64,000 nt of DNA from Flagellimonas amoyensis (GTDB taxonomy: Bacteria; Bacteroidota; Bacteroidia; Flavobacteriales; Flavobacteriaceae), in contig NZ_QBUK01000004.1 of the NCBI RefSeq assembly GCF_003058265.1, positions 248,001 to 312,000 on the forward strand, written 5' to 3'. Made by a program: the position numbers and the translations under genes. Positions 1 through 9,522 of the stretch are shown piece by piece. The notes beneath the pieces are model-generated. The model was given only the letters and a program-made list of their open reading frames with translations. It was not told the origin of the DNA and ran no database searches. Every line of letters starts with the position of its first letter. The first letter of the stretch is position 1.

Positions 1-180
1 GTTGTTCTCGGTCTTTGATTTGGTGATCAAAGGCTCAACGAACTGCTTCAAAGCTTTGGCCTTGGCAACAGTGGTGCTGATTCTCTTGTGCTCTATCAAG
101 GAACAAGCCATATTGGCCAACATGGCCTTTCTGTGGGCCGATTTCCTTCCTAGGTGATTGATTTTTTTACCGTGTCTCAT
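1..180 (-). CDS. rplQ: Ribosomal protein bL17, 3' end cut by window edge
   Basis: Large-subunit protein bL17, located near the polypeptide exit tunnel. The ATG lies at 180-178 and the product opens [13 protein letters not shown], the conserved bL17 start. About 60 codons are visible before the window edge, so the C-terminal half is missing here, not truncated biologically. It is the last visible gene of the leftward ribosomal block, 62 bp after rpoA, the usual rpoA-rplQ order. Confidence 0.95.
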   Translation of the reverse strand, partial: MRHGKKINHLGRKSAHRKAMLANMACSLIEHKRISTTVAKAKALKQFVEPLITKSKTENN

Positions 181-242
181 GTTTACAGTTTATCATCTTG
201 CTACCAAATCCCATCTTCATAGGGAGAGCAAAATATGATTGA

Positions 243-1235
243 TTAATCTTTATCTAATTTGTATTTGCCCAAATCCATTCCAAACTGAAGTCCTTTGTTG
301 ATCACCAACTCTTCCAATTCGGTCAAGGATTTTTTACCAAAGTTCCTAAATTTCATTAGGTCGTTCTTGTTGAAGGAAACCAAATCTCCCAAAGTATCCA
401 CTTCGGCAGCTTTCAGACAGTTCAATGCCCTTACGGACAGGTCCATGTCCACCAATTTGGTCTTCAACAGTTGACGCATGTGCAATGACTCCTCATCGTA
501 GGTCTCTGTCTGTGCAATCTCATCAGCCTCTAGGGTGATGCGCTCATCGGAGAACAACATAAAGTGGTGGATCAAAACCTTGGCGGCTTCGGTCAATGCA
601 TCTTTTGGGTGGATGGAACCATCGGTGATGATCTCAAAAACCAATTTCTCATAATCGGTCTTTTGCTCTACCCTGTAGTTCTCGATGCTATATTTTACGT
701 TCTTAACGGGAGTGTACACAGAATCCACTGCGATGCTACCAAGCGGTGCATTGGATTTCTTGTTCTCCTCGGCAGGAACGTACCCACGTCCTTTTTCGAT
801 GACGATCTCCATGTTGATACTCACTTTGGAGCCCATGTTACAGATCACCAAATCAGGATTGAGTACCTGATATCCTGAAATGAATTTCTGGAAATCACCG
901 GCAGTCAATTGTTCTTTTCCGCTCACAGAGATGGAAACGGTCTCGCTCTCAACATCATCAATCTGTCTTTTGAACCTAACTTGTTTTAGGTTCAATATGA
1001 TTTCGGTTACATCCTCAACAACGCCAGGGACGACAGAAAATTCATGTTCAACTCCATCTATGCGCACAGAAGTGATGGCAAAACCTTCCAAAGAGGAAAG
1101 CAAAACCCTTCTCAGCGCGTTCCCAACTGTCAAGCCATAACCAGGTTCCAAAGGGCGGAATTCAAATTTCCCTTCGAAATCTGTTGAATCTATCATTATA
1201 ACTTTATCGGGCTTCTGAAAATTAAGTAATGCCAT
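243..1235 (-). CDS. rpoA: DNA-directed RNA polymerase subunit alpha
   Basis: Alpha subunit of RNA polymerase, whose dimer is the assembly platform of the core enzyme and whose C-terminal domain contacts upstream DNA and activators. The 330-residue length is normal. The N-terminal dimerisation domain spans about 1-230 with the hallmark [17 protein letters not shown] near residue 32. The helix-hairpin-helix C-terminal domain spans about 255-325 and contains [19 protein letters not shown]. It lies 21 bp after rpsD, as in alpha operons generally. Confidence 0.98.
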   Translation of the reverse strand: MALLNFQKPDKVIMIDSTDFEGKFEFRPLEPGYGLTVGNALRRVLLSSLEGFAITSVRIDGVEHEFSVVPGVVEDVTEIILNLKQVRFKRQIDDVESETVSISVSGKEQLTAGDFQKFISGYQVLNPDLVICNMGSKVSINMEIVIEKGRGYVPAEENKKSNAPLGSIAVDSVYTPVKNVKYSIENYRVEQKTDYEKLVFEIITDGSIHPKDALTEAAKVLIHHFMLFSDERITLEADEIAQTETYDEESLHMRQLLKTKLVDMDLSVRALNCLKAAEVDTLGDLVSFNKNDLMKFRNFGKKSLTELEELVINKGLQFGMDLGKYKLDKD

Positions 1236-1256
1236 AATTGGATTAATGTTGAATTC

Positions 1257-1862
1257 TTATTTAGAGTATAATTCGACGATCAGCTGCTCCTTGATGTTTT
1301 CGGGAATCTGGATTCTTTGTGGAACAGATACGAAAGTACCTTCCTTCTTTTCAGAATTCCAAGTGATCCACTCATAAACGGAACTATTGGCAGCCAATGA
1401 ATCTACGATGGATTCAACGGATTTTGATTTTTCCCTTACACCTACCACGTCACCTGCTTTCAACTTGTATGAAGGAATGTTCACTACGTCACCGTTTACA
1501 GTGATGTGCCTGTGGGAGACCAACTGGCGTGCGCCCCTTCTTGAAGGGGAGATTCCCATCCTGTAGACTACGTTGTCCAAGCGGGATTCGCACAACTGGA
1601 GCAATACCTCACCGGTAACTCCTTCTTTTCTCTTGGCCTCTGCAAACAGGTTACGGAACTGACGCTCTAAAATACCGTAGGTATATTTGGCCTTTTGCTT
1701 TTCCATCAACTGCACGGCATATTCTGATTTCTTGCCGCGACGTCTGTTGTTCCCGTGTTGTCCTGGAGGGTAATTTTTCTTTTCAAAGGATTTGTCATCC
1801 CCGAAAATCGCTTCTCCAAACTTTCTAGCGATCTTTGTTTTTGGTCCTGTGTATCTTGCCAT
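1257..1862 (-). CDS. rpsD: Ribosomal protein uS4
   Basis: Small-subunit primary assembly protein uS4. The 201 residues contain an S4 RNA-binding domain at about 92-155 ([11 protein letters not shown], then [13 protein letters not shown]). The N-terminus lacks the four-cysteine zinc site of some homologues, so this is the zinc-free form. In several bacteria S4 is the autoregulator of the alpha operon. Here it follows a 104-bp spacer with two small hairpins (see findings). Confidence 0.98.
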   Translation of the reverse strand: MARYTGPKTKIARKFGEAIFGDDKSFEKKNYPPGQHGNNRRRGKKSEYAVQLMEKQKAKYTYGILERQFRNLFAEAKRKEGVTGEVLLQLCESRLDNVVYRMGISPSRRGARQLVSHRHITVNGDVVNIPSYKLKAGDVVGVREKSKSVESIVDSLAANSSVYEWITWNSEKKEGTFVSVPQRIQIPENIKEQLIVELYSK

Positions 1863-1924
1863 CTTCTTTAATTTGGAAAGCGCGATTATGAATTAAGGCT
1901 TATCCTTCGATAATCTAACTGCGC

Positions 1925-1949
1925 CTTCGGTGAAGACCCTTTTGGGGCC
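1925..1949 (-). promoter_or_regulatory. Paired hairpins in the rpsK-rpsD spacer, possible r-protein binding site
   Basis: In transcript orientation two short stems sit side by side: GGCCC/GGGTC around a CAAAA loop (1935-1949) and CTTC/GAAG around ACC (1925-1935). They share one base. The spacer (1863-1966) is unusually long for this operon. A role in S4 feedback is inference only. Confidence 0.3.
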
Positions 1950-1966
1950 ATTATGATTATACTTGA

Positions 1967-2362
1967 TTAAACTCTTCTTCTTTTGGGAGGTCTACAACCG
2001 TTGTGTGGTAGTGGGGTCACGTCGATGATCTCGGTAACCTCGATCCCTGAATTGTGGATGGAACGGATAGCGGATTCCCTACCGTTACCTGGTCCTTTTA
2101 CATATACCTTCACTTTTCTCAATCCAGCTTCGTGGGCTACCTTGGAGCAATCCTCTGCTGCCACCTGAGCGGCATAGGGAGTGTTCTTTTTGGATCCGCG
2201 GAAACCCATTTTTCCTGCTGAGGACCAAGAGATCACATCGCCCTTCTTGTTGGTCAGGGAGATGATGATGTTGTTGAAAGATGCTACTACGTGCGCTTCT
2301 CCGGTAGATTCTACGATCACCTTGCGCTTTTTGGTAGCTGTTTTTGTATTTGCCTTTGCCAT
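1967..2362 (-). CDS. rpsK: Ribosomal protein uS11
   Basis: Small-subunit platform protein uS11, 131 residues. Recognised by [18 protein letters not shown], by [14 protein letters not shown], and by the conserved C-terminal end [13 protein letters not shown]. It sits between rpsM and rpsD as in other alpha operons, but with spacers of 101 and 104 bp on either side instead of the 1-21 bp typical of this block. The start is the ATG before [13 protein letters not shown]. Confidence 0.98.
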   Translation of the reverse strand: MAKANTKTATKKRKVIVESTGEAHVVASFNNIIISLTNKKGDVISWSSAGKMGFRGSKKNTPYAAQVAAEDCSKVAHEAGLRKVKVYVKGPGNGRESAIRSIHNSGIEVTEIIDVTPLPHNGCRPPKRRRV

Positions 2363-2463
2363 ATCTTTTAGTTTCTAGTTGTTAGCTCTTAGTTATTGGA
2401 ATCCTAGACTTTTACATTTCAAACAGATTCTTCTAACGTCTAAAGACTAATGACTATGTTTTA

Positions 2464-2838
2464 TTATTTAGTTGCTTTTTTCTTGTTGGCAACTGTTTTA
2501 CGTTTTCCTTTTCTGGTCCTAGAGTTGTTCTTGGTACGTTGTCCCCTAAGTGGCAGTCCAGCTCTGTGACGAATTCCACGGTAACAACCGATGTCCATCA
2601 AACGCTTGATGTTCATCTGTGTCTCTGAGCGGAGCTCTCCTTCGATGGTGAAAGTGGAAACGGCATCCCTGATCCTACCGATCTCGTCATCGTTCCAATC
2701 GGATACCTTGGTATCCTCACTTACTTGGGCCATCTTCAAAATCTCTTGCGCCCTGCTTTTACCTATTCCAAAAATATAGGTAAGTGAAATAACGCCACGC
2801 TTCTGTTTAGGTATATCTACACCTGCAATTCTTGCCAT
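2464..2838 (-). CDS. rpsM: Ribosomal protein uS13
   Basis: Small-subunit head protein uS13, which contacts P-site tRNA and forms a bridge to the large subunit. The 124 residues begin [19 protein letters not shown], carry the helix-turn motif [14 protein letters not shown], and end in a long basic tail containing [19 protein letters not shown]. It lies 2 bp after rpmJ. The 101-bp stretch downstream to rpsK is A-rich low-complexity sequence with no convincing terminator. Confidence 0.98.
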   Translation of the reverse strand: MARIAGVDIPKQKRGVISLTYIFGIGKSRAQEILKMAQVSEDTKVSDWNDDEIGRIRDAVSTFTIEGELRSETQMNIKRLMDIGCYRGIRHRAGLPLRGQRTKNNSRTRKGKRKTVANKKKATK

Positions 2839-2840
2839 AA

Positions 2841-2957
2841 CTACCCTTGTCTTTGTTTAAATCTAGGATTCTTTTTGTTGATTACGTACAATCTGCCTTT
2901 TCTGCGTACTATTATACACTCGGCACTCCTCTTCTTTATTGATGCTCTTACTTTCAT
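2841..2957 (-). CDS. rpmJ: Ribosomal protein bL36, zinc-less form
   Basis: Large-subunit protein bL36, 38 residues, from ATG at 2957 to TAG at 2841. It reads [14 protein letters not shown] at the N-terminus and ends NPRFKQRQG, the conserved bL36 ends. The classical protein uses C11, C14, C27 and H33 to bind zinc. Here those positions are S11, C14, N27 and F33, so a zinc ribbon cannot form. Position between infA and rpsM is standard. It is short and easily overlooked, but the match is clear. Confidence 0.95.
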   Translation of the reverse strand: MKVRASIKKRSAECIIVRRKGRLYVINKKNPRFKQRQG

Positions 2958-2962
2958 CGTAA

Positions 2963-3178
2963 TTAGTATCTATAAGTAATTCTTGCTTTTGTTAAATCGT
3001 ATGGACTCATTTCCAACTTTACTTTGTCCCCTGGGAGCAATTTGATATAGTGCATCCTCATTTTTCCTGAGATATGCGCTGTAACGACATGCCCGTTTTC
3101 CAGTTCTACCCTGAACATTGCGTTTGACAATGCTTCAATGATAGTCCCGTCTTGTTCTATTGCTGACTGCTTTGCCAT
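2963..3178 (-). CDS. infA: Translation initiation factor IF-1
   Basis: IF-1, a single OB-fold protein that occupies the ribosomal A site during initiation. The 71 residues include [39 protein letters not shown] and the ending [10 protein letters not shown], all diagnostic. It starts [11 protein letters not shown] and lies 4 bp after secY. Many Gram-positive bacteria have adk and map between secY and infA. Both are missing here, and adk is found as a fusion at 39266-40372. Confidence 0.97.
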   Translation of the reverse strand: MAKQSAIEQDGTIIEALSNAMFRVELENGHVVTAHISGKMRMHYIKLLPGDKVKLEMSPYDLTKARITYRY

Positions 3179-3182
3179 AGGG

Positions 3183-4526
3183 TTATGCTACTTTTCTATT
3201 TTTTCCGGTTTTCATCAAGCCATCATAATGTCTGTTCAACAAATAGGAATTGACTTGTTGTACCGTATCAATGGCCACACCAACCATGATCAACAGCGAT
3301 GTTCCACCGTAAAACAGGGCCCAGCCTGCCTGCACATCCATCAACTTGACCACCAATGCGGGCAACACGGCCAACAACGCCAAGAAAATAGATCCTGGCA
3401 AGGTGATCAATGACATGATCTTGTCCAAATAATCCCCAGTTTCTTTCCCTGGTCTGATACCGGGTATGAAACCGCCACTTCTTTTTAGGTCATCTGCCAT
3501 TTTATTGGTAGGCACGGTGATGGCCGTATAGAAATAGGTAAAGATGATGATCAATACAGCGAACAGGATGTTATAGGCCAATCCGAAGATATCTGCGAAC
3601 TGGACTTCCATCCACTGTCCCACTGCGGTATTGTTGAACGTTCTTCCCAACAAACTTGGTGCGAACATGATCGCCTGGGCGAAAATGATGGGCATTACCC
3701 CGGAAGCGTTCAATTTCAATGGGATATACTGTCTAGCTCCCATGATGTTCTTTTCATAACCTCCAGAAGCAGTTCTTCTGGCATATTGTACAGGTATCTG
3801 TCTCACGGCCATGACCAATAGTACACTGGCCAAGATTACCAAGAACCATACGATCACCTCTATCAACATGAACATGATACCTCCGGTATTGTTCGTGGTC
3901 CTGGAGATGAACTCCTGTACGAAGGATTGTGGCATGGTGGCAATGATACCGACCATGATCAACAGAGAAATACCGTTTCCGATACCTTTGTCCGTGATCT
4001 TCTCACCCAACCACATGGCAAACACACATCCGGTCACCAAGATGATTACGGCAGGGATGATGAAATCCAATCCTTTACCCAATACAAAGGCACTGTCCGG
4101 CACTCCCAAAGCTCCAAGACCGTACAAATAGGCAGGTGCTTGTACAATACAGATACCGATGGTCAACCAACGTGTAATCTGGTTGATGGTCTTTCTGCCG
4201 CTTTCTCCCTCTTTCTGCAATTTTTGCAGATAAGGGATGGCGATTCCCATCAACTGTACCACGATGGATGCAGAAATGTAGGGCATGATCCCCAATGCAA
4301 ATACGGAAGCATTGGCAAAAGCACCTCCTGTGAAAGCATTAAGAATCCCCAAAATACCCGAATCGGTTTGGGAGGCCAATTGGGCCAATTGGGCAGTATC
4401 AATACCGGGAAGCACGACCTGGGCACCAAAACGGTAAACCAACAATAGGCCGAGCGTAAGGATGATGCGCTGTCTCAGCTCATCAATTTTCCAGATATTT
4501 GATATGGTCTCGATAAATTTCTTCAT
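3183..4526 (-). CDS. secY: Preprotein translocase subunit SecY
   Basis: Central channel subunit of the SecYEG inner-membrane translocon, 447 residues with about ten membrane segments. Recognisable features are the N-terminal helix [20 protein letters not shown], the plug-region stretch [38 protein letters not shown], and the cytosolic loop [13 protein letters not shown] near residue 355 that interacts with SecA and ribosomes. It is placed in the spc cluster directly after rplO (11 bp), the conserved arrangement. Confidence 0.98.
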   Translation of the reverse strand: MKKFIETISNIWKIDELRQRIILTLGLLLVYRFGAQVVLPGIDTAQLAQLASQTDSGILGILNAFTGGAFANASVFALGIMPYISASIVVQLMGIAIPYLQKLQKEGESGRKTINQITRWLTIGICIVQAPAYLYGLGALGVPDSAFVLGKGLDFIIPAVIILVTGCVFAMWLGEKITDKGIGNGISLLIMVGIIATMPQSFVQEFISRTTNNTGGIMFMLIEVIVWFLVILASVLLVMAVRQIPVQYARRTASGGYEKNIMGARQYIPLKLNASGVMPIIFAQAIMFAPSLLGRTFNNTAVGQWMEVQFADIFGLAYNILFAVLIIIFTYFYTAITVPTNKMADDLKRSGGFIPGIRPGKETGDYLDKIMSLITLPGSIFLALLAVLPALVVKLMDVQAGWALFYGGTSLLIMVGVAIDTVQQVNSYLLNRHYDGLMKTGKNRKVA

Positions 4527-4537
4527 GCTATACTTAC

Positions 4538-4990
4538 TTATAAACTTATTGCCTCACCTCCGGCAGCCTCGATGGCAGCTTTTGCGGAAGCACTAAATTT
4601 ATGTGCGGATACTTTTAGGGACGCTTTCAACTCTCCATTGCCCAAAATCTTGACCAAATCGTTCTTGTGCGCCAATCCGTTCGCGATCAACGTGTCCAAT
4701 GTAACTTCGTTCTTCACACCGGCATTGTCCGCCAATTCCTGAAGTTTGGCCAAGTTGACTGCTTTGTATTCCTTTCTGTTGATGTTCTTGAAACCAAACT
4801 TGGGAACCCTTCTTTGCAAAGGCATCTGACCTCCTTCAAAACCAATTTTCTTGGAATATCCAGATCTAGCTTTGGCTCCTTTGTGTCCACGGGTGGAGGT
4901 CCCTCCTTTTCCAGAGCCCTCTCCTCTTCCTACACGTTTTCCTTCTTTGTGAACAGCGCCTTCCGCTGGTTTAAGATTATGTAAATCCAT
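4538..4990 (-). CDS. rplO: Ribosomal protein uL15
   Basis: Late-assembling large-subunit protein uL15, 150 residues. The glycine- and basic-rich N-terminal tail ([19 protein letters not shown]) threads into 23S rRNA in known structures. The globular part contains [17 protein letters not shown] and ends in an L15/L18e-type fold. It lies between rpmD (14 bp) and secY (11 bp), the standard spc order. Confidence 0.97.
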   Translation of the reverse strand: MDLHNLKPAEGAVHKEGKRVGRGEGSGKGGTSTRGHKGAKARSGYSKKIGFEGGQMPLQRRVPKFGFKNINRKEYKAVNLAKLQELADNAGVKNEVTLDTLIANGLAHKNDLVKILGNGELKASLKVSAHKFSASAKAAIEAAGGEAISL

Positions 4991-5004
4991 GTGCCGTTAT
5001 ATTT

Positions 5005-5184
5005 TTAGGCTTCCTCTGTGGAAACCAAGTGTTTTACCTTATTTATCATTCCAAGGATATTAGGCGTTGCATCGTGTTCAACAACATGCCCGATCTTGCG
5101 CAGTCCAAGGGCCTCCAAAGTCCTTTTTTGGTTCTGTGGCCTTTTGATGGCGCTCTTTACTTGTTTTACCTTAATCTTTGACAT
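5005..5184 (-). CDS. rpmD: Ribosomal protein uL30
   Basis: Large-subunit protein uL30, 59 residues, ATG at 5184-5182 and TAA ending at 5005. It reads MSKIKVKQVKSAIKRPQNQK, then TLEALGLRKIGHVVEH and NILGMINKVKHLVSTEE, matching the whole uL30 family. It fills the space between rpsE (13 bp) and rplO (14 bp), where spc operons carry it. It is just under 60 codons long and so easily missed by automatic length cut-offs. Confidence 0.96.
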   Translation of the reverse strand: MSKIKVKQVKSAIKRPQNQKRTLEALGLRKIGHVVEHDATPNILGMINKVKHLVSTEEA

Positions 5185-5197
5185 AATATCCTCTTGT

Positions 5198-5722
5198 TTA
5201 TCCTTTAAAGACTTTTTCCAAAGAAATGCCTCTTTGTTTTGCCACGGTATCGGCGCTCCTCAATTGCAGTAGGGCATCAAAAGTTGCCTTTACCACGTTG
5301 TGGGGATTGGATGAACCTTGTGACTTTGACAATACATCGTGTACACCAACTGCTTCAAGTACGGCCCTAACCGCACCACCGGCGATCACTCCGGTACCAT
5401 GGGAAGCTGGCTGGATATAAACCTTTGCACCTCCGTACTTCCCTTTTTGTTCGTGGGGAAGTGTGGCTTTGTTCAAAGGAATACGGACCAAGTTCTTTTT
5501 GGCGTCCTCGATTGCTTTTGCAATAGCGGTTGCAACTTCTTTAGATTTGCCAAGACCATGTCCAACAACTCCGTTTTCATCACCAACCACAACAATTGCA
5601 GAAAAACCGAAGGCCCTACCCCCTTTTGTTACCTTGGTAACCCTTTGTACTCCAACCAAACGGTCTTTCAACTCCAGTCCACCTGGCTTAACAATCTCTA
5701 CGTTCTTATAATTTTGGTACAT
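5198..5722 (-). CDS. rpsE: Ribosomal protein uS5
   Basis: Small-subunit protein uS5, involved in decoding accuracy and mRNA entry. The 174 residues comprise an N-terminal double-stranded-RNA-binding domain ([19 protein letters not shown], then [11 protein letters not shown]) and a C-terminal domain with [19 protein letters not shown] and a region for S8 contact. Spacing is 8 bp from rplR. Confidence 0.98.
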   Translation of the reverse strand: MYQNYKNVEIVKPGGLELKDRLVGVQRVTKVTKGGRAFGFSAIVVVGDENGVVGHGLGKSKEVATAIAKAIEDAKKNLVRIPLNKATLPHEQKGKYGGAKVYIQPASHGTGVIAGGAVRAVLEAVGVHDVLSKSQGSSNPHNVVKATFDALLQLRSADTVAKQRGISLEKVFKG

Positions 5723-5730
5723 AGCTCTTA

Positions 5731-6084
5731 TTAGAATTTTAGTCCTGCTTCCCTAGCTCCTTCAGCCAATGATTTTACTCTTCCGTGGTATAGGTTTCCT
5801 CCCCTATCAAAAGACACGGTGTCCACACCAAGCTTAAGGGCTTTTTCGGCAATGGCCTTACCAACGGCAGTGGCCACATCGGATTTTGATCCATTCGCGT
5901 CAACACCTTTGTCCCTGGACGATGCAGCTGCAAGGGTAACCCCTTTGTTGTCATCGATCAACTGGACATATATTTCCTTGTTGCTCCTGAAAACGGACAA
6001 TCTTGGTCTTGTTTCAGTTCCGAAGGATACTTTGCGTATTCTTCTTCGGATGCGTAATTTTCTTTCAGTCTTAGATAATCCCAT
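5731..6084 (-). CDS. rplR: Ribosomal protein uL18
   Basis: 5S-rRNA-binding large-subunit protein uL18, 117 residues. The basic N-terminus [15 protein letters not shown], the [17 protein letters not shown] strand region and the ending [19 protein letters not shown] are diagnostic. It is 12 bp after rplF and 8 bp before rpsE. Confidence 0.97.
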   Translation of the reverse strand: MGLSKTERKLRIRRRIRKVSFGTETRPRLSVFRSNKEIYVQLIDDNKGVTLAAASSRDKGVDANGSKSDVATAVGKAIAEKALKLGVDTVSFDRGGNLYHGRVKSLAEGAREAGLKF

Positions 6085-6096
6085 AGTCTTATATCA

Positions 6097-6639
6097 TTAA
6101 GCTGATTTACCTGCTTTTCTTCTTAGTTGCTCACCTACAAACTTGATACCTTTTCCTTTGTAGGGCTCTGGCCTACGGAAACCTCTGATCTTGGCGGCTA
6201 CTTGCCCTACCAATTGTTTGTCATGAGATGTTAGTTTCACAATGGGGTTCTTTCCTTTTTCGGAGATGGTCTCAATTTGCACCTCTGGAGCGATGTCCAT
6301 GACGATGTTGTGTGAGAATCCTAGGGCAAGGTCCAATTTCTGTCCTTGGTTGCTGGCCCTATATCCAACCCCAACAAGTTCCAATTGCTTGGTCCATCCT
6401 TGAGAAACACCTTTGATCATATTGGCCACAAGAGCTCGGTATAGTCCGTGCTTTGCTTTGTGCTCTTTGGAATCTGATGGTCTTTCCACTACTACGGTTC
6501 CATCTTCCAACTTTACATCAACTTCCGAGAAATCCTGGGAAAGTTCTCCCAATTTTCCTTTTACAATCACCACGGCATCCTTCACCTCTACGGTGACGCC
6601 ATCTGGAACTGTAATTGGATTGTTACCTATTCTTGACAT
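6097..6639 (-). CDS. rplF: Ribosomal protein uL6
   Basis: Large-subunit protein uL6, close to the sarcin-ricin loop and GTPase centre. The start is taken at ATG 6639, giving MSRIGNNPITVPDGV and 180 residues, the family norm. An in-frame extension of 17 codons upstream has no family counterpart and would overlap rpsH. Two L6 repeats are visible; the second ends with RGFRRPEPYKGKGIKF near residue 155, the uL6 signature. Confidence 0.97.
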   Translation of the reverse strand: MSRIGNNPITVPDGVTVEVKDAVVIVKGKLGELSQDFSEVDVKLEDGTVVVERPSDSKEHKAKHGLYRALVANMIKGVSQGWTKQLELVGVGYRASNQGQKLDLALGFSHNIVMDIAPEVQIETISEKGKNPIVKLTSHDKQLVGQVAAKIRGFRRPEPYKGKGIKFVGEQLRRKAGKSA

Positions 6640-6658
6640 TTTTTTTCTCTTTTCTCTA

Positions 6659-7057
6659 TTAATATACGTAGCACAATACCTCGCCACCAACGTTCTCTTG
6701 CTTGGCTTGCTTGCTGGTCATCACTCCATGGGAAGTGGACACGATGGCAATACCCAAACCGTTCAAGACCCTTGGAAGCTCATCAGATGATGCATACTTT
6801 CGAAGACCGGGCCTACTCACCCTTTGCAACTTCTTGATGATGGGCTCCTTGGTGGATTTGTCATACTTAAGGGCTATTTTGATGTTCCCTTGTACTTGGT
6901 CCTCCTCGAACTTGTAGCTCAAAATATAGCCTTGATCGAACAATATTTTGGTAATCTGTTTCTTAAGATTGGAAGCGGGAATATCCACTACCCTATGACC
7001 TGCCTTGCTGGCATTTCTAATTCTGGTCAGATAATCTGAAATTGGATCTGTAAGCAT
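6659..7057 (-). CDS. rpsH: Ribosomal protein uS8
   Basis: Small-subunit primary binding protein uS8, 132 residues. It begins MLTDPISDYLTRIRNA and carries the conserved C-terminal half VSRPGLRKY, LPRVLNGLGIAIVSTSHGVMT and the ending GGEVLCYVY. In E. coli S8 represses its own spc operon. No equivalent structured target is obvious in the short spacers here. Confidence 0.98.
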   Translation of the reverse strand: MLTDPISDYLTRIRNASKAGHRVVDIPASNLKKQITKILFDQGYILSYKFEEDQVQGNIKIALKYDKSTKEPIIKKLQRVSRPGLRKYASSDELPRVLNGLGIAIVSTSHGVMTSKQAKQENVGGEVLCYVY

Positions 7058-7075
7058 TTCTTTTCTTTGTCTAAA

Positions 7076-7345
7076 TTACCAACTTGCCTTTTTAACACCT
7101 GGTATAAGGCCTTGGTTGGCCATTTCCCTGAATGTAACCCTTGATATCCCGAAGGTTCTCATGTATCCCCTTGGTCTTCCGGTCAATTTGCAACGGTTGT
7201 GCATACGTACAGGAGATGCATTCTTTGGCAACTTCTGAAGTGCCTCATAATCTCCGGCCTCTTTCAGTGCCTTTCTTTTCTCGGCATACTTCTCAACCAT
7301 TTTCGCCCTTTTTCTCTCACGGGCTTTCATTGATTCCTTGGCCAT
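7076..7345 (-). CDS. rpsN: Ribosomal protein uS14, long zinc-free form
   Basis: Small-subunit head protein uS14. At 89 residues, with a single cysteine ([15 protein letters not shown]), it is the long C-minus form, not the 61-residue zinc-binding form. The C-terminal signature [19 protein letters not shown] is intact. It is 1 bp after the rplE stop and 18 bp before rpsH. Confidence 0.97.
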   Translation of the reverse strand: MAKESMKARERKRAKMVEKYAEKRKALKEAGDYEALQKLPKNASPVRMHNRCKLTGRPRGYMRTFGISRVTFREMANQGLIPGVKKASW

Positions 7346-7346
7346 A

Positions 7347-7898
7347 CTAGTTCTTTTTAAAGGGTATTCCCAATTGGGTTAACAATGATTTTGCTTCTTT
7401 ATCAGTATCGGCAGAAGTAACGAAGGTGATATCCATTCCATTGATCCTGTTGATCCTGTCTATATTGATCTCTGGGAAGATGATCTGCTCGGTGATGCCC
7501 AAGTTGTAGTTGCCCCTACCATCAAAACCGGTAGCTTTCACTCCTTGGAAATCACGTACCCTTGGAAGGGCTGTGGTGATCAATCTATCCAAAAATTCGT
7601 ACATGCGCTCTCCCCTTAGGGTCACTTTTGCCCCAATGGGCATTCCTTTTCTCAATTTAAAGGTAGCAACGTCCTTTTTGGAAATGGTGGCAACGGCTTT
7701 CTGACCTGTAATGTTGGTCAATTCGTCCACAGCATGGTCTATGAGCTTTTTGTCGGACACAGCGGCACCAACTCCTCGGCTCACAACTATCTTTTCCAAC
7801 TTTGGAACCTGCATTACGTTCTTGTAACCAAACTCATCGGTCAGCGCTTTGATTACACGCTCCTTGTATTCTTGCTTTAATCTTGGGATGTAACTCAT
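7347..7898 (-). CDS. rplE: Ribosomal protein uL5
   Basis: 5S-rRNA-binding protein uL5 of the central protuberance, 183 residues. Diagnostic stretches are [40 protein letters not shown] and [18 protein letters not shown]. It lies 2 bp after rplX and 1 bp before rpsN. Confidence 0.98.
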   Translation of the reverse strand: MSYIPRLKQEYKERVIKALTDEFGYKNVMQVPKLEKIVVSRGVGAAVSDKKLIDHAVDELTNITGQKAVATISKKDVATFKLRKGMPIGAKVTLRGERMYEFLDRLITTALPRVRDFQGVKATGFDGRGNYNLGITEQIIFPEINIDRINRINGMDITFVTSADTDKEAKSLLTQLGIPFKKN

Positions 7899-7900
7899 GA

Positions 7901-8212
7901 CTAAATTACTTCATTGGATTTTTTGGAGACTCTTACTTTCTTGCCATCCCTTACTTCATAACCTACCCTTGTGGCTTCGCCAGACTTAGGGTCGATCAAG
8001 GAAAGGTTGGAAATGTGTATGGGAGCTTCCTTTTTTGTTATGCCTCCTTGAGGGTTCTTTGCACTTGGCTTTTCGTGTTTGGACACCATATTGATGCCTT
8101 CCACGATGGCCTTGTTCTTTTCGCGGTCCACTACGAGCACTTTGCCTTCGCTACCTTTGTGGTCGCCTGCCGTTACTCTTACCGTATCCCCTGTTTTGAT
8201 TTTCAACTTCAT
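7901..8212 (-). CDS. rplX: Ribosomal protein uL24
   Basis: Assembly-initiator protein uL24, 103 residues. The start is set at ATG 8212 ([13 protein letters not shown]). An in-frame extension of 15 codons would run into rplN and has no family match. The KOW motif is visible at about 6-35 ([21 protein letters not shown], split over the first strands), followed by [19 protein letters not shown]. Confidence 0.96.
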   Translation of the reverse strand: MKLKIKTGDTVRVTAGDHKGSEGKVLVVDREKNKAIVEGINMVSKHEKPSAKNPQGGITKKEAPIHISNLSLIDPKSGEATRVGYEVRDGKKVRVSKKSNEVI

Positions 8213-8228
8213 CTCTCTGATATTTCTT

Positions 8229-8597
8229 TTATAGCACTTCGGGCGCCAATGAAACAATCTTCATGAACTGTCTGTCCCTAAGCTCTCTTGCAACAGGACC
8301 AAAAACACGGGTCCCCCTCATCTCGCCAGCAGCGTTCAACAATACACAGGCGTTGTCGTCGAAACGGATGTAAGAGCCGTCTGGTCTTCTTACTTCCTTT
8401 TTCGTCCGTACCACAACGGCCGTGGAAACAGAACCTTTCTTTACAGTACCGTTTGGAGTTGCCTCCTTGACGGACACAACAATCTTGTCACCTAGGGAAG
8501 CATACCTTCTTTTGGTTCCTCCCAGTACGCGGATGGTCAAAACTTCTTTTGCACCTGTGTTGTCCGCAACCTTTAATCTTGATTCTTGTTGTACCAT
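8229..8597 (-). CDS. rplN: Ribosomal protein uL14
   Basis: Large-subunit protein uL14, which forms part of an intersubunit bridge. It is 122 residues, the universal length. It begins [19 protein letters not shown], contains [19 protein letters not shown], and ends [11 protein letters not shown]. It lies 2 bp after rpsQ. Confidence 0.98.
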   Translation of the reverse strand: MVQQESRLKVADNTGAKEVLTIRVLGGTKRRYASLGDKIVVSVKEATPNGTVKKGSVSTAVVVRTKKEVRRPDGSYIRFDDNACVLLNAAGEMRGTRVFGPVARELRDRQFMKIVSLAPEVL

Positions 8598-8599
8598 AA

Positions 8600-8857
8600 T
8601 TATTTAGCTCTTTCAAGGATTTCGACCAATCTCCAGCATTTTGTTTTGCTCAATGGTCTTGTTTCCATTATTTTAACGGTGTCACCTTCGTTGCAATCGT
8701 TCTTCTCATCGTGGGCTACATACTTCTTGGTCTTCAAAACGAATTTCCCGTACATGGGGTGCTTCACTCGTTTTACCTCAGAAACCACAATAGATTTCTC
8801 CATTTTGTTGCTGGTAACAACGCCTATTCTTTCTTTTCTTAAATTTCTGTTTTCCAT
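8600..8857 (-). CDS. rpsQ: Ribosomal protein uS17
   Basis: Small-subunit primary binding protein uS17, 85 residues, an OB fold. It is recognised by [19 protein letters not shown], by [18 protein letters not shown] and by [19 protein letters not shown]. It is 13 bp after rpmC in the invariant S17-L14-L24-L5 order. Confidence 0.97.
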   Translation of the reverse strand: MENRNLRKERIGVVTSNKMEKSIVVSEVKRVKHPMYGKFVLKTKKYVAHDEKNDCNEGDTVKIMETRPLSKTKCWRLVEILERAK

Positions 8858-8870
8858 AAGGCAGAACCAA

Positions 8871-9062
8871 TTATTGTAATTCCCTTTTTGTTAATTCTGT
8901 CGCAAGTCTTGCCACCGTCCTTCTCGTCTTTCTGATCTGTAAAGGATTTTCCAAAGGAGTAATGGCATGTGCCATCTTAAGGTCGGCGTGTTGTTTTTTC
9001 AACTCGACCAACTTCTCCTTTAGCTCTTCAATTGAAAGTTCTTTTATTTCTGATTGTTTCAT
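8871..9062 (-). CDS. rpmC: Ribosomal protein uL29
   Basis: Small helical large-subunit protein uL29 near the exit tunnel, where it contributes to the docking site for SRP and trigger factor. It has 63 residues. [19 protein letters not shown] and [20 protein letters not shown] are the two helices seen in the family. It is 21 bp after rplP. Confidence 0.96.
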   Translation of the reverse strand: MKQSEIKELSIEELKEKLVELKKQHADLKMAHAITPLENPLQIRKTRRTVARLATELTKRELQ

Positions 9063-9083
9063 CTTTCTTCTCCAATTAAAAAA

Positions 9084-9503
9084 TTAGGCGGAATAATCCC
9101 TTGCTACGATAAACTTGGTCTTTACCGGCAACTTTTGTGCCGCTAGCCTCATTGCTTCCTTGGCAACATCCAAAGGAACCCCGGCTACCTCGAACATGAT
9201 CCTACCTGGCTTCACGATGGCCACCCAGTATTCTGGAGCACCTTTACCCTTACCCATACGAACCTCAAGAGGTTTTTTGGTGATGGGCTTGTCCGGGAAT
9301 ATCTTGATCCACAACTGGCCTTGTCTTTTCATGTACCTAGTTGCAGCAATACGCGCAGCCTCGATTTGACGGGAAGTAATGAAATGCGAATCCATGGATT
9401 TGATACCGAACATTCCATTGGAAAGTTGGTGCCCCCTTTGGGATATACCTTTCATACGTCCCTTCTGGGTCTTACGAAATTTTGTTCTTTTTGGCTGTAA
9501 CAT
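9084..9503 (-). CDS. rplP: Ribosomal protein uL16
   Basis: Large-subunit protein uL16, which helps accommodate aminoacyl-tRNA near the peptidyl transferase centre. The 139 residues open [19 protein letters not shown] and include [18 protein letters not shown] and the flexible basic loop. It is 19 bp after rpsC. Confidence 0.98.
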   Translation of the reverse strand: MLQPKRTKFRKTQKGRMKGISQRGHQLSNGMFGIKSMDSHFITSRQIEAARIAATRYMKRQGQLWIKIFPDKPITKKPLEVRMGKGKGAPEYWVAIVKPGRIMFEVAGVPLDVAKEAMRLAAQKLPVKTKFIVARDYSA

Positions 9504-9522
9504 CTTACCTTACTTTATCTTA

